Translations under genes and position numbers: made by a program
Assembly: GCF_000003815.2 (NCBI RefSeq)
Contig: NC_049982.1
Span: 26,678,477 to 26,742,476 of the forward strand
Source of the DNA: Branchiostoma floridae
Taxonomy: Eukaryota; Chordata; Leptocardii; Amphioxiformes; Branchiostomatidae
Reading direction: 5' to 3'
Length of the DNA stretch: 64,000 bases
The notes under the pieces: generated by a model
Database searches by the model: none
Told to the model about the DNA's origin: nothing
What the model saw: only the letters and a program-made list of their open reading frames with translations
Part shown: positions 1 through 14,300 of the stretch, one piece after another
Numbering within the stretch: the stretch's first letter is position 1
Layout: the number at the start of each line of letters is the position of its first letter

Positions 1-984
1 TGTACGTTTTTACATACATGCTTTATGCGTTTTTCATAAAATTTGTACAAATGCTTTTAAAAGCATTCCTGTATTACCGAATGATATCCTGGAATTATAG
101 CACTAAATCTATTTCACTACCGATGTTCTCTGCAAAAAAATCTACATCGGAAATGAAATCTGTGACTATACAAGTCACGTATGGACTGTGTCGGACTCAA
201 TGCCACAGTTAGGCAAACTTTACCTCAACCAGCAGGTACAAAAGACCCACGTACTGACAAAGCCATCAATGTGGCAAGTGATTAACACAAGGACTTAGTA
301 CTATCTTGATTGTTTTCTTCTTTTCTTGATGATGATGTTTTTCTTCATTCACACCCCAATAGAAGAATGCACCCTTGGTTTAGGGTAAAAAGTCTCAAGA
401 CATAACTGGGACTGAAATGTTAAACAGAAAAAATCAAATGGAGTAAACTTCTCCGCGGATCTTGAAGACATTTTCAACCAGATAAATGAATTTTTTTTCC
501 CCATGTGATTTTGCATAAGTAAAGGTCTATCATACAATGTTCTTGCTTAACTATGTTCCCTACTGGTATTGTCTCTACAAACTTATGAATTGCCTACCAC
601 AAGTTGCATATAACATCACTCGGGTTCTGAGTGGAACAAATGCTCTACATTCATGTAAACATGACAATGTATACATGTAGAGTGTCAGTTTTGCATCCTT
701 CCAACAATAGTAGCACTACCTTGCTGTATTTGAGGCAATAACCTCAAATTAAGTACTCACCCTGACTTTCTGCAGCACCTTTCGGATTTTTAAAAATGTA
801 TAAAGTAACGTTACTTACTTTATTCCGGAAAATGGTAATAGGAAACTTTCAGTTTTGTGAAATTACCAAACAAACCTTTCTTCGGGGTATTTATTATCAA
901 AGATGCGGCTTGCAACAGGAAGGAGTCAAAGGATGCTCATCTATTGACGGTCACATTGGTCAATGGTGAGAGGTGGTCCCTTAA
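1..984. other. Sequence 3' of CCT7, no gene seen
   Basis: AT-rich sequence with only short random ORFs. I see no conserved coding motif, RNA gene or clear transposon end. Confidence 0.5.
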
Positions 985-1200
985 GGGGGACTCTCACTGC
1001 ACTTGGGGCACTGCACTGGTACGGCACTGTCGGCTGCGTTCACTGCGGCAATGTTGTTATTTTCGCGATTTTTCATAACTCAGATATTGCGTAATACGTA
1101 ATAGTACGACTTAGAAGACGACAAAATAAAAAAAAAAAACAGAAGTAAATTTGTTATCTTTAAAATTCGCTGTGTCATCTACGGACCCCACAGTGCCCCA
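985..1200. mobile_element. Degenerate MITE fragment (TCTCACTGCACTTG family)
   Basis: The left part (CTCTCACTGCACTTGGGGCA) and an inner segment with TACGTAATAG and GACGACAAAAT resemble the complete elements at 26589-26812 and 29880-30286. It ends near CCCCACAGTGCCCCAACAG. The outer terminal repeats are decayed. Confidence 0.5.
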
Positions 1201-1639
1201 ACAGGTTTAACTGTTCTTGTCTCTGCATGTGCTATTGGCTTATGGCTATTCAAGTGTGGGGTTATGGACAAGTAGCTAGGCTAGCAAACATGTGATAGAG
1301 ATGGCACAGGTTTCATTCCTATCGTTCCTGGGTTTCCTTGGGAAAGGCACTTTACATGACTTTCATCACTACACCATAACAGGTACCAGAGGTATAAGGC
1401 AGTGGAAAGAAAAGAATGGGTTCCACCTTCCAATACCATGCCCTCAACACAGAAGATAACAGCATGGGGATGGACCACCAAGAGATGTAAGTTATGCAAA
1501 TCACCTAGTATGTAATACAGTATTACCTTCCCAAAGTGCAGTTAACCTTAAAACAGCAGTACATCACATAGAAATTTTCTTGCTACATGTACTACAGTTA
1601 ATATAAGAAAAGGACCAAAATAAATTCTTCATCACAACT

Positions 1640-2106
1640 ACTAATCGTTTTGCTTTTTATTAACTACAATTTCATGTAATACTCAAAATTCCACAGCATT
1701 CTATATCTTCCTGCCACACATAAATAGGACCTTGCCATTCAGGTAGTTTGCCAAATTTTCATCCGATGTAAGATACAATGTACATCAACATATGATCCCA
1801 CAGTTGAACTGGTAACATCTGACAGCTGTGTTGCATAATGCTCACGATTGAGACGTCCTTCTTTTAACATCCGAACCTGCATACAATTCTTAACCATTTC
1901 ATTACAAATTTGCTAATCCTTAACAATATTCATTTTGGAGAATGACAGCACATGGTTCAAACCTGTACCGTCAACTAGTATACACGTACAAAAACACCAA
2001 ATATTGATGACAACGGATGTCGCAGTAAAGAAGGAAAAAGAAGAGCTGTGCAAAGTGGAAAGAATGAAAAACACACAAACATGCAAACAAATGTCTCCAG
2101 TGTCCT
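1640..2106 (-). other. CCT7: Probable CCT7 3' UTR
   Basis: About 450 bases lie between the CCT7 stop codon and the first good poly(A) signal. Reading along the minus strand I see no long ORF and no repeat. The exact cleavage site cannot be read from sequence alone. Confidence 0.5.
1656..1661 (-). terminator. CCT7: Candidate poly(A) signal AATAAA for CCT7
   Basis: The plus strand reads TTTATT, which is AATAAA on the gene strand, about 446 bases past the stop codon. It is the first canonical hexamer I noticed after the stop. Cleavage would be expected around 1626-1646. Confidence 0.55.
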
Positions 2107-2327
2107 TTACATGGGTCTGCCTCTCCCCCTGCCCCTGGGGGGCGCCGGCCCGTCGTTTGTCGTGCGGCTGGGGCTCTTTATCGTTTCGTCTACGGACAGG
2201 ATGAGGCAGCAGGCTTCCGAGGCGGCCGTGATGGCGTTGACCTTGACCAGGGACGGCTCCCACACACACGCCTCATAGTTGTCCCTGATGTCCTCAGAGT
2301 CGATGTCCACTCCGTACCATGTCCCTC
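2107..2327 (-). CDS. CCT7: CCT7 exon 12 (residues 470-542 and stop)
   Basis: The exon encodes [40 protein letters not shown] and [20 protein letters not shown], then the Gly/Arg tail ending GRGRGRPM and TAA (2107-2109). Acceptor CCTTTTTCAG. The flexible GR-rich tail projects into the folding cavity in this family. This is the most GC-rich CCT7 exon. Confidence 0.96.
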
Positions 2328-5300
2328 CTGAAAAAGGTTACTTTCTGTTACGGTTTTGTCACAGAGTATGGAACAACAGTTGCATTCATGCTCGAAACAC
2401 TGATGCATCTGTCGATGTAGGTTAGACATCCAGTTTAGAAGATACACTGTGTCACTGACGAAGGATAGTGGATTCTATCCAAAAGCATATCCAGTTACTT
2501 TAGTAACTACTTTTTGGCGTAATTGATGCATATGCACTTTTGTGCACCAAGTTTTTAGCCGTGGCTGCACCTAGGTTGTCATGTAGGGTTACGTAAATAG
2601 AGGCGCTTTTGTACCCTAGTATACAGCATGCTTTTGACAGTCAAGTGTCAGAAAGAATTACAAATTCTGTTGTATTCCTCATTTAAAATTCAGTTGTAGC
2701 ATTTCAAATCCAAGCTCCGAAAAGAACAGCACATAATTTTTCTACTTCATTCATTCATGCTGTGCACCTAAAATTTTGTCTGTGCAACTAAATGTTTAGG
2801 ATCATGCACCTGTGCATCTATTCCAGAAAAGGTATTTTGAGTCCTGGCTTGCACAAAATTTCAATTTCAAAAATGAAGAAACCCACCTCTGGCGTGCATG
2901 TGGCGCAGTTTGTTGAGAATGTTGGTGGCATCAAACCCGGCGTTCTCGCAGAGCTGGCGGGGAATGACTTCCAGACCCTTGGCGAAGGCGGCGATGAGCA
3001 GCTGCTGCTTGCCAGCGATGGTGCGGGAGTAGTCCCGCAGGTGTCGGCTCAGTTCCATCTCTATAGCTCCTCCTCCTACACAGGAACAATAGCAGACAAT
3101 GGTAAAGATAAGGTCACCAGCAGAAACAGGGTACATCCGCTTATTTAGGTTTCAGACATAAGCTGTACACACAGGGTTTTGGCCAGCATCCGTCCTTCCA
3201 TCCTTTGGTGGAATTTTTAACATAAAAAATTTGTCCATTCCGTCCTCTGTGACGGACAAAAATCGTCATGTAAAGACATAAATTGAACCAAGCGGGGTCT
3301 ACGGGCAAAATTTGCCCCTTAAAATAGAAGAAGCTGCGTTTCAGAGGGTCTAAATTTCAAAATTTTCCCGAGGGAGTATATGTCCCCGGACCCCCTAGGA
3401 TCGTTGTGCCTTCGACAGGATTTCCAATCAAAGTTTAGGGTACGGGAAAAAAATTTCAGGCTGGCTAGAACATTGTGTACACAGTTAAACTGTAGGTTGC
3501 CATAGGGTGGGTAACAGTTTGAAGTTGTTGTATGGGGTCAATAACTACTAGTGGTGCATCTTTTGTTGAAACTGTATCTTTTCTGTTGTGCAGTAATTGT
3601 GTTATGACTGACTGACAGCACTAGCAGTAGTGGTGCAACACAAAGACCTCAGCCCTACATAATGTTTATACTTTTACAAATCCACAGAATTTGCCCAGTT
3701 TGACAATGTAGACATTTCACGCATTGCAAAATGAAAGCAAATGCTGTGGCTTTTGAAACATGAAAGGTAGAAGAGACTAGTACAAATAAACTGAACAAAA
3801 TTAGTTATTATAAGATTTAACATAATGACAACATTTGTAATCTTTGTGCTCCATACCTGCCACGACTGAATCGTGTTTTAGGGCCCCGCGGACGATCATG
3901 ATGGCATCGTGAAGCGAGCGCTCCGTCTCCTCAATAAACTGTTCTGCCCCTCCCCGCATGATAATGGTACAGGTCTTGCCTAGAGGGCAGCCGGTGAAGA
4001 GATTGTACCTGGACAATTGACAAAGTAAAATATTTCCAAAATGTCACAGAAAGATCAATGATTCCATGTATCATAACAGTATGAGGGAAGTCCCTGTAGC
4101 TCAACTGGTAGTAGTCTCACAGTTGAGTTCCTGGTTCCAATTAGATGATAACTGGGAGACCCCGGTTCTAATACTGGGTTGGGCATCTCGGTTTTAAGGC
4201 TGCAGCACCTTTCATAAGGGATGTACAATGTCCAAGGAGGTGCCTCAAAATAAAAGGGAGGGGCTAGCAACCCCTCAATGTAAACATGTACCCTGCTACT
4301 GAAATAGCAAGGAAACTAGCTGCCCTTGCACTTCCTAGGTCTGACAGAAAGAACAAACACAACTGTATCTGAAGGGGATAATAGTGACTCTGCATTTGAA
4401 CTTGGAAGAATTATGCAGTGATTAATCTATTGCATTGGCAAAGATGCAATCACATCATTATTGTTTTACCTGTTATAACAGCCATATACTGTTAATTCAT
4501 TTATTTTCACAGCGGTCTTATTTTGTAAAAGACGAGAAATATCTCACAGTGGTCTAAATTATTTTGTAAAAGGAGAAAAACAAGATTTTTGCTGTTCAGT
4601 TGAAACGTTTCCATCGTGCCGCAGAGACATTTGCAGTGCCATAAATTTGCGGTGGAGAGGCCATCGTGAAAACCGTGAAGATTAATCCACCGCAAAAACT
4701 TAAAAGATCTACAGTACTGAAGGCTGGTGGAGGTATGGGTCACAGAATTGCAGTTTTCATTTCAAAAACGCCTACCTCTCTCCACCTATCTGCTTCTCTT
4801 CAAACATCCGACACTTTCCCAGCACGTCTTCCGTCAGGTTGTGTACGGATGTCTGGATGGACCCCCCACAGGCTTTCATGGTGCGTTTCATATCTTCCTC
4901 CGGGACGCGCCCTGCACAGAACAGGTCCCTGAAACACACACAGAAATCAGCACAGCGTCAGGGTTTGTCATAATGTGTGTGCCTTAGTCTATAGAACAGT
5001 AGGTCCCTAAAACACACACAGAAATCAGCACAGCATTAGTGTTTGTCATAATGCGTGGGTCTCAGTCTATAGAACAGTTGCTGATTTATCTATTGTTTGG
5101 CTGGAAGGGCACATGGTCAAACACACACAGAAATCAGCACAGCCTTAGGGTTCGTCATAAGGTGTGTGCCTTACTAGTCTATAGAACAGTTGGTGATTTA
5201 TCTATTGTTTGGCTGGAAGGGCACATAGTCAAACACACACAGAAATCAGCACAGCGTTAGGCTTCCTCGTAATGTGTGGGCCTTACTAGTCTGTAGAACA

Positions 5301-8300
5301 GTTGGTGTTTTATCTCTTAATCAGGCTGGAAGGGTCCATAGCGAATGCCAGTTGTTAATGGCACAAACCAACACCTTGCGACAACAACTTTAACCCTAAG
5401 GTATGTAACATATAGGAGAATGATCTAGGACTGTTGAGAAATAGTGATGACATCTATACTGTGTGTGTGCACAAACACCTTCATATTATCAGAGCCAAGC
5501 AAAGCAGTATCAGAATAGTCCTATATTTTGAGAGCCAAATTTTACAAAACAAAGCCATGATTTTTCTACAATTGTTATAAAACAAAAGAAAAGCCCCATA
5601 CTTGGGTTGAAACAGCGTAGGGGGTTGAAACAGCGTAGGGGGTCCAAATCACAGCATACAGGACCCCTATGCTCTACTACACTGGTGAGAACCTTGTAAC
5701 ACACAATCCAGCACACGTACCTGTCTGCAAAATACTGCGTGGCCACGTCACCGATTGGCAGTTTGGACAGGACCACCTTAGCTCCACTCTGGTGGATCTT
5801 CTCTAGTTTCTGGTACAGGATGTTCCACTCTGCGTCCACTATGTTCTGATATTCCTATTGGGGGAGCAGAATTAACATTTTTAGTGCTAGCATTGTAAAG
5901 GCTACATATTAGAAAGGACACACTAACACAGAAACATGCAGATTATGTTTGCAGAAATACAGGAAAAATTTGCGATCTTGACATCAGAAAAAAGGTCCCA
6001 GAAAATTTTCAAATCTAGACACTCTGACACACTATTTCCTGCATTCTGAGGTGTAATTTTGCTGATAGACCAATCTGTTCAGTGGCATCTGTTTTGTGAA
6101 AATTACACAAGGGAGACATTTTTCAATATCTATTCACATCGATTTTTGTCCGTCACAGAGGACAGAATGGGCAAAATTTTTCCGGCCCCCAGCTGCAAAA
6201 TTCCGTCAAAGGACGGGTCTGGCTACAACACTGGTAATGCCTAAAGGCAGTTTACCCATTGTGCAAACCAACCCGGCCTTTTCTCACCTCTACTGTGTCC
6301 ACTCTGACTTCAGCGTTCTCCTTCTCAGATTTCAGCTCCAGTTCGATGTTGAGGAGGGCGATCAGCGGGCTCTCGTACGACTTGGGCTGCATCTCAAACC
6401 CAGCGTAGGAAAACGTCTTCTTGAAGGCCACTCCTTCTACCAACATGGTGTCCTGCACAGAGGATAAAGGGATCAACATCAGGCTTTAATGATTTTATCA
6501 TGGGGGTCCAAATTTCTCGGTGAGTCCCGGTAAGCGATATAGGCACCAGTATTGTAGGGCATCCACCTTCCATGGTGCAGAGTTTTCAAGAATTTTAAGT
6601 TGAAATGGTGCATTCTAAGGCAATCCTGAGGGGCAACATTACTGTCAGTGGTCACAGTAGAAGACTGTGACCACAAATGACCTAGTGGTATCACTGGTCA
6701 ATCAGAATTGTATGCTTGTCAGAGGATCTGTTGCCCAATGTAGGGGCATCTAGTGCGTCCAATTCTTCTTATTTCAAGAAAAGCGCGTCCAAATGACGCC
6801 TGGACGCATGCCTGGCTAAAAGCTTTATCAACTCATTTCAATGAATCCTTTTCACAGGGTAAAGAACATTGCATTTATAACAAGATGTGTCTGCGCGATG
6901 TTTCAGGAAGTTTTATATAATAAATCACCTTTTTCTGAGCCATAGCATTCTATTCTAATTCACTGTTAATCGTGAGACTGTGTAACACAGCTACCAACCT
7001 CCAGTCCGCCACCGGTCACCTTCTTCATGCCAATCATGTTGACTGGCAGCAGCTCGTCCAACATCATCACAGCATCCACCACCATCTTGGCAAAGAACAC
7101 CTGCTGATGGGCAATCAGCTTGGAGCTCAGGGCAGTCGCTGCACACTTCTCAAGTAGTCTCCGCTGTTCACTAAGGACAGGATACAAAAACATCTCAATG
7201 GTGACAAAAGACTAGCAAGCAAAGGTAACATTTGTAAGCATATACATCATGATTACCTTCACTTGGTCTATCCTATTTAACTGCTGCTCTGTTCTTTTTT
7301 CTTACGCAATATCACATTCATATACGGTGACCAGCCTCTCTCGCTCTGTCCTGCCACTTGCTTCACTATGTAATCAAACACTACTGGGTGTCTGCTTCAA
7401 TTCCAGTAACTATGGTGACAGTCATCTGATTATTGACATTAATTGTTTGGAGAAGAAAAAGAATGAATAGAGCAACTAGAAAGGCCGACATTTGCTTGAG
7501 AGCAAATGCAGCATATTTCAGCCATCTCCCTCCCCATGCAACAACAGACTATTCCAAAATCACCCATGTGCAAGAATCGAACACTTTTGTTTAAAAGTCA
7601 CTTCCACTAATGACACTTAATGACACCCAAAAATGAATCTTACAAAGTTCCTAGTGCAAGAATGGACTCTTCCAGTGCACCCCATGTGAATTTGCACAAT
7701 AGACCAGTCCAGAAATACTCTCACTGAAAACATGGTCAAGGTTGAACTAAGCAAAAAAGGCATGAAAAGGTAAAATAGACCAGTCCAAAAACACTTCCAC
7801 TAAAAATGGAATATTGAATCACCTTTCTAAAACTAAATTTGAAAACATCCCCATGCAAGAATGGACTCTTTTTGCGATGCCCCTATGTAAAGTGGTGCAG
7901 TCCAAAAATACATCCGCTAAAATTGGACTTGGACGTAATCACCAAAGTCCCAAAAATGGATTTTAAAAATCCCCCCATGTAAGGATCGACTCTTCCAGCA
8001 CAACCTATGTAAAATTGCAAAGTTGACCAGTCAAAAAATAACCACACTGAAACACTTTGACATATCAAATCACCAAAGTCCATAAACAAATTGAAAAAAA
8101 ATGCCCACCTCCATGCAAGAATGGACTCTTCCAGTACACCCCATGTAAAATTGCAAAATAGTCCAGTTCAAAAATACTCCCATTGAGAGACATTATATAA
8201 TCAACAGTCCAAAGATGAATTTAAAAAATATGTACCCCCTCCGTGCCAGAATGGACTCATCCAGATAACACCGGGTTCACTGATTGGCTGCCAACCCCCT

Positions 8301-11300
8301 TCGGGATGTTGACTCAGGCTACGTGATTGGTTGCCTCTTTAATCAAGTTACTAGTATATAGACATATGCACATGCTGTCTTCAGGTGGGAGAGGTCAACG
8401 ACCTTGAGGTCGTTGACCCTCTGGCCAGTGGAGAATTACTAAAAAAGTACCCAAATATATCATTTTGAAGTGGTTTATGGCAGAAATTATACATGGGTCA
8501 TTTGAATGAATACCTAGTGCACCTATTTACCAAAATGTAGGTCATTTGGTTACAAGACCAGGGAACAGGAGCCAAAAGCGTACGTTTTTGGCCAAACAAT
8601 GGCCAAAAAATTCCAAAATTAAGCATTTTGTTGTACCGTATGCCAAAGGTGTCAATGAATTCATGTGCGCATATGTAGACGGCACTCCTATACCAAATTT
8701 CAGGTCATTTGGTTGTAAAATGGGGGTATAGGAGCCAAAAAATGTCATTTCTGGGGCAAAAAATGGCAAAAAAATGCCAAAATTAAGCATTTTGCTGTAC
8801 TGTATGCCAAAATTGCTTTGGAATTTTGTGGGCATATGATCAAGGCACCTCTGTACCAAATTTTAGGTCATTCGGCTGTAACACCAGGGAACAGGGGGGC
8901 AAAATGTACATAAAAATTGCAAAAAACATGAATAAAATCATTTTAAAGGAAGATATGAAAATAATGAGAAAAAAGCACCTGGGTATTGACCCACTCTACC
9001 CTTGTGCCAAATTTCAAGTAATTCGGTCCAGGAACGACGGAGTTGAATCGATTTGAAGATTTGACAGGAGAAAGAAAGAAACATTACGAATACAATATAT
9101 TTCACCATACCTATGGTATGGCTGAAATATAAAAATAATACATTTCCATTCTGTCAAGATGGAATGTAACAACGTGTACATTCACCATGTTTTGTGCAGT
9201 CTTTTTCATCACTTGTACATGTCAACTTCAAAGTCTGACAAAGACATGAATTCAAATTCAAAATTAGTTTCTATTACTACACATACATATAAAAGTTTGC
9301 TCCAATTGGTATAATTGTTTTTTTTGGTTTGTCTCTATTTCCACACTATTTCTATATGCAGGTAGGCCCAATGGGGGGCCCTGATGGGAAGTTAGGTTAA
9401 AGGTCCCACAAAATGTTATCAAAGGTTATCTCATTTCTTGTTTTCCATTTCCTGCTAGGCGGGACTATTGTTTGTTGCCTTATTTGAGCCACAAAGAAAA
9501 TACATAGACAGAATCAGCAAGAAATTTATGGAAATTAATAGAACAAGAAATTCACAAACTAAATATTTCACATACAGTGTAAAATCTTGTTCTATTTGTA
9601 GCTACTGTCATATACACTGAGATTTTAGTACATTCTAATTTATGCTTTTTAAACAGATGTAAGTTGCAGAATCATCGGACTTACCCAGGGTCGTCTCGTT
9701 TCACCTTTATTTCAATCTCGCGGATTTTGTCAATAGCCTGAAAAACAAGACAAGTCATCAGTATTAGTGATTTTACATGGTTATGACTGTGTACTACTGG
9801 AATATACAAATTACTCCTTCAACAAAGGGCACTGCTACCTACAAATGTACCACAACAAAGTACACATGTATGTCATAATTGAACTGTGTACTATATAGCA
9901 CTGCTTACACATGTAGGCCAAGAACATGTGGAATTACTGTAAATGCAGAAATGTTCTGTGGTTTTATGTTTGCAGTTTCCACAGTGACAACCTCGACACA
10001 AACTCAAAACCACTGTTTCTAGTTCTGTCTTTTCTTTGTCTACCCTTTTGTCTAAGCATTACATGTAAGTATTATGATGTGTTGAACTTGGACAAGTTGG
10101 AGGCAACTGCTACGTTGAAGACATACAAATACTAGTAAATCACAAATTGAACACAACCAAATCTTGACTACGATAGATCAGTGACAGTTGATCATGCCAA
10201 ATCCACTGTTTTGTCCATCTGTAGCACCCTTGCCCAGTCTCACAGCAGGCCACAGGTTTCCCTCTGGCTGTTCGTTAAGGCGGCTCAAAGAACTCAAAAC
10301 CACCACGAAAACACTCCAACTCCTCCCTACTGCAAAATTAAATCACTACAAACTTTAAACGCATTTACAGTACACAGTACTTTATTTCCCCAACTAACCA
10401 TGGGTTACTAATACCAATATATACAAATTTTACATCTACTTCATTAATTAAGCGCACAACCAGAGAGCAGGTTTCTGGTTATTCCAGGGCCGGCGCCCGA
10501 AGCCAGGTCAAACAGCTTTATTAGACGTGTTGACATGTTCATTAACCCTGGCCCTGGGGCTGATGGAGAAATGATGATTCCTAAACAGCACTGGGCAAGT
10601 CAGCAGGTGATTAACTACAGCAGGAATCTTATTAGGAAAACTCTGTGCACCTGAAAACAAAATCCAGGTACATTTACCTGTATCTAAGCAAGTTTGGCCA
10701 CTTATCTGTGATTTATACATACCCATCTGTCTTTTTTAGTGTTAACTAGAGTTCCACGAACACATACCTTTGCCAAATAAACCAGGTTTGTTATGTAGAA
10801 TGATATCTGTAGACGAATGTGTTACTCATTTCATTTTCTTCATAATTATATTAGGGTTTCCAGTCGAAATTATTTGGTATCCAGAGGAATCGAAACATTT
10901 ATATTTCTTGATAGAGGGTGCTGAAACATGAAAAAAGGAAGTTACAGAACGAAAATCGGACCTTCCGTTCCCGAGATATGGCCTTTCGAAGTTGCTGGGC
11001 GGTGTCCGCAGGTGTGGCACCAGGTGTGAAAATTGCATTTTTAATTAGTAATAATTAAGAAAGTAAAAACATTGTGCCACTCAAACATTCTTTTCTGCAC
11101 AGTCCAGGTAGCATGTTGTAGCAATCAAGTAAAGATAAGGTGTTTATTTCTCTTTTTCTTTCACTACAGGTGAGGTCAACCTGCTGAAAATTAAGTTTTT
11201 TCAGCATGGCACAGCTGAAAAGTGGCCAATTATTTCCAGATGACCTCTCTTTGAAGAGCAATAATCAAGAAACCGTTCACCCTATAACTAAGATATTTCA

Positions 11301-14300
11301 AATATTGGAAATATGTAGTAGATTCTCGTCATACAATGTATGGCAGACATTCTAGACACATTGTTACGGAATTATTTGCAATCAAAAATGATAATTTGTA
11401 GCATATCTCAAAAGGTCAAAGGTCATCAGTACCTGTCTACACATGATATATATGTGAAGTCACATTATCTTCCATATACATGTAGTTCATTGAATATCAG
11501 CAATACTTCACTCCTAGAGGGTTTTGGAACTTGCTAATTCTAAATTTACCATCAAAACTATCATAATCCACCAGGAAATGCTACTTTTAAGACATATGAT
11601 GACCAAAAGTATATGAAATATATTACCTATAAACTATGATCGACTGACATTGTACTGGTTTATTCAAGTTTATTCGCACCCAACTGGCTGAATTGCACAA
11701 CAATTGATAATTCTTTGGAATTACAACATTTGGCAGAAAAGACTTGGTAGCTCTTCTTCTAAGTTGCACAGCTTTGAATGGTTGCTAATTCCCCTTTGTA
11801 CCATTTTTGTGATGTTCCAGTTGCTATTCCCAATGCAGCATCTTTTGCATATCTGAAAAATCATTGCATTGAAATATCAGCAAAAACCCATGTGTCCTTG
11901 ATATCACATTCAACAACTTGCTATGTTATTATTGATTTTTGGATCATACAATGTAAAAAGTGAACTTCAGTCATCATCTCAACGCAAATATGTTCACATT
12001 GGACACATGATTTTTCCTTTCGGATGAAGTTGGTGACAAAGAAAACAAAAAAGTTTTGCGTCGCAAACCTGAACAAAATGTGACCGAACATGCCTACACT
12101 TATGTGGTTATAGTATGTGGTTACCTCATTATCTGTATACAATCTAATGAGTATCAAAACGCTATAATTTACGTAGAAAACGCAAATGTTTTGATAATTA
12201 TGGAACCGCCCAACTATGCCGGGGTATACGGCGCGGCCGTGACTCACGGCGGGCTGGCTCGCGCCCTGACTCGGCGCACCACACGGAGCTCCCACATCGC
12301 CAACTCACAACAAATCCCCTCATGTTATACATCATTTTAAAGCTTAGAAAACGCTTGTTACACACATGGTTGTGCATTTTTGAAAAGTTTAGATATCAGT
12401 GGTGAAAAACCCCGCCCAATTTTTCGAACTATTGGCAGATCACCTTAGGATTGAGGTACAAAAAATGCACACATACCAAATTGAAGCTTGTTTTCTGGTC
12501 TATCCGATCCTACCATATATGGGTTGCTTCCAAATAAGGCTGAGATGCAAATCAGGCTGACGCAACGCCATGCCCGCAGAACGCTCGAACACGAGAACGC
12601 GGAAGTGACTTTCCCGGCTCGCGAGGCATTTTTCCGAAGGCCATATCTCAACAATCTTTTATCCCCTGCTTAAAATTTTTACATTGCCAGGGCCCCCATA
12701 CTACATACTACAATTCTGGTAAGTTTGAAGCTCTAGGCCTTTCTCAATTTTACACGGCGATCAATCGAAAATCGCTACACGCACGGAAAACACCACCGCC
12801 GCACGCATGTGCGTTGTGACTGGAAACCCTAATTATATACTTGGAGTTGGTTTATAAAATTTCGGCATTGATTATGCAAATTAGATCCCAAGTTACAATT
12901 AATTGATATCAAATTGTATCAAGCATAACTTAAGCTATCAGCATACCAAAAATCATGATGATCCTTTGATCCATTCTTGACTTATTCTCTTTCAAAGTCT
13001 TTAAATACACCTCTTACTCTCTTCCCTCTTTCTCAGTTACATATGTGACAACTTTGATGAAAGTACTATAATGGAATGCAGTGGATTTATAAACTTTTCC
13101 TCATCAATTATGCAAATTAGCTGTTAATTTGCATAATAAGTATCACATTATATAAGTCTTCACTTAGGCTATCTACATGCCAAAAATCATGACGATCCGT
13201 CAACACGTTCATATTTTCTCATTAATTATGCAAATGAGATCATCATTTGCATGATAAATATGTACTGACATTTCTCTCTTTCTCAGCCACATATGTGACA
13301 AGTTTTAAAGTCCTATCATGGAACGTAGTGAATTTTTAAAATATCCTCATTAATTATGCAAATTAGCTGTTGATTTGCATACTTGGTATCTCATTATGTT
13401 TATCTTCACTTACGCTACCTACATACCAAAAAACATGATGATCCGTCAACATCTTCATATTTTCTCATTAATTATGCAAATGAGGCCATCATTTGCATAA
13501 TTGATATCTATCGACATTTCTCTCCTTTCCAGCTACATATGTGACAAGTTTGAAAGTCTTATCATGGAATGCAGTGGATTTATAAATTTTCCTCATTAAT
13601 TATGCAAATTAGCTGTTGATTTGCATAATTAGTATACCATTATGTAAGTCATCACTCATTCTATCTACATACCAAAAATCATGACGATCCGTCAACACGT
13701 TGTAGAGTTATTCTCGTCCAAAGTTTGAAAGGAAACCGGCGCCTGCAGTTCCAAACAAGCCGCTAGGGGGCCCAAACTCACAGCACTTACTCTCTGCCTC
13801 GAGGGCTATCTACCACTCAAAAATCCTGATCACAGCATGTCCAGAACAGGAGATATCAAAAATTGAGGTTCTGCTGCAGTACCTTAGCAAGCCGCTAGGG
13901 GGCCCATTATCGAACTTGACCTTTGTTTTCCCGACCCCTACCCACCTACCAAATATCATCGGGATCCGGCCAAGGCTTCTTAAGTTATGCTGTTAACAGA
14001 CAGACAGACACACACACAGACTCACAAGCCCAAAACATAACCTTAGCCATTCTGGCAAAGGTAAATATGATAAATTGTCAAGCTTATATGAAGACTTACA
14101 TTTCTGCATCTCAACATTGAATCTCAAAATTGTCATCTTTGAAGCAGGATTGACTTATCTTTAGTCTTAAAAAAAGGGTGTCCAATAGTGATTTTGTTCA
14201 GGTACAAGTATAGAGAGTCAGGTCTATACCAGTACCTTAACAAATTTACAAGAACAGGTATTACATGTAGGCGAACAGTACTATTTAAAAATGTACCTAA

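Noticed and set aside
6096-6467. 123-codon plus-strand ORF
   Set aside because: It is the antisense of CCT7 exon 7 plus intron.
7560-8275. CRISPR-like array
   Set aside because: Units are long, degenerate and irregularly spaced in an animal intron; ordinary tandem repeat.
12056-12340. 94-codon ORF inside the 2-kb hAT-like element
   Set aside because: No transposase motif (no DDE or BED-type pattern) seen; too short for hAT transposase.
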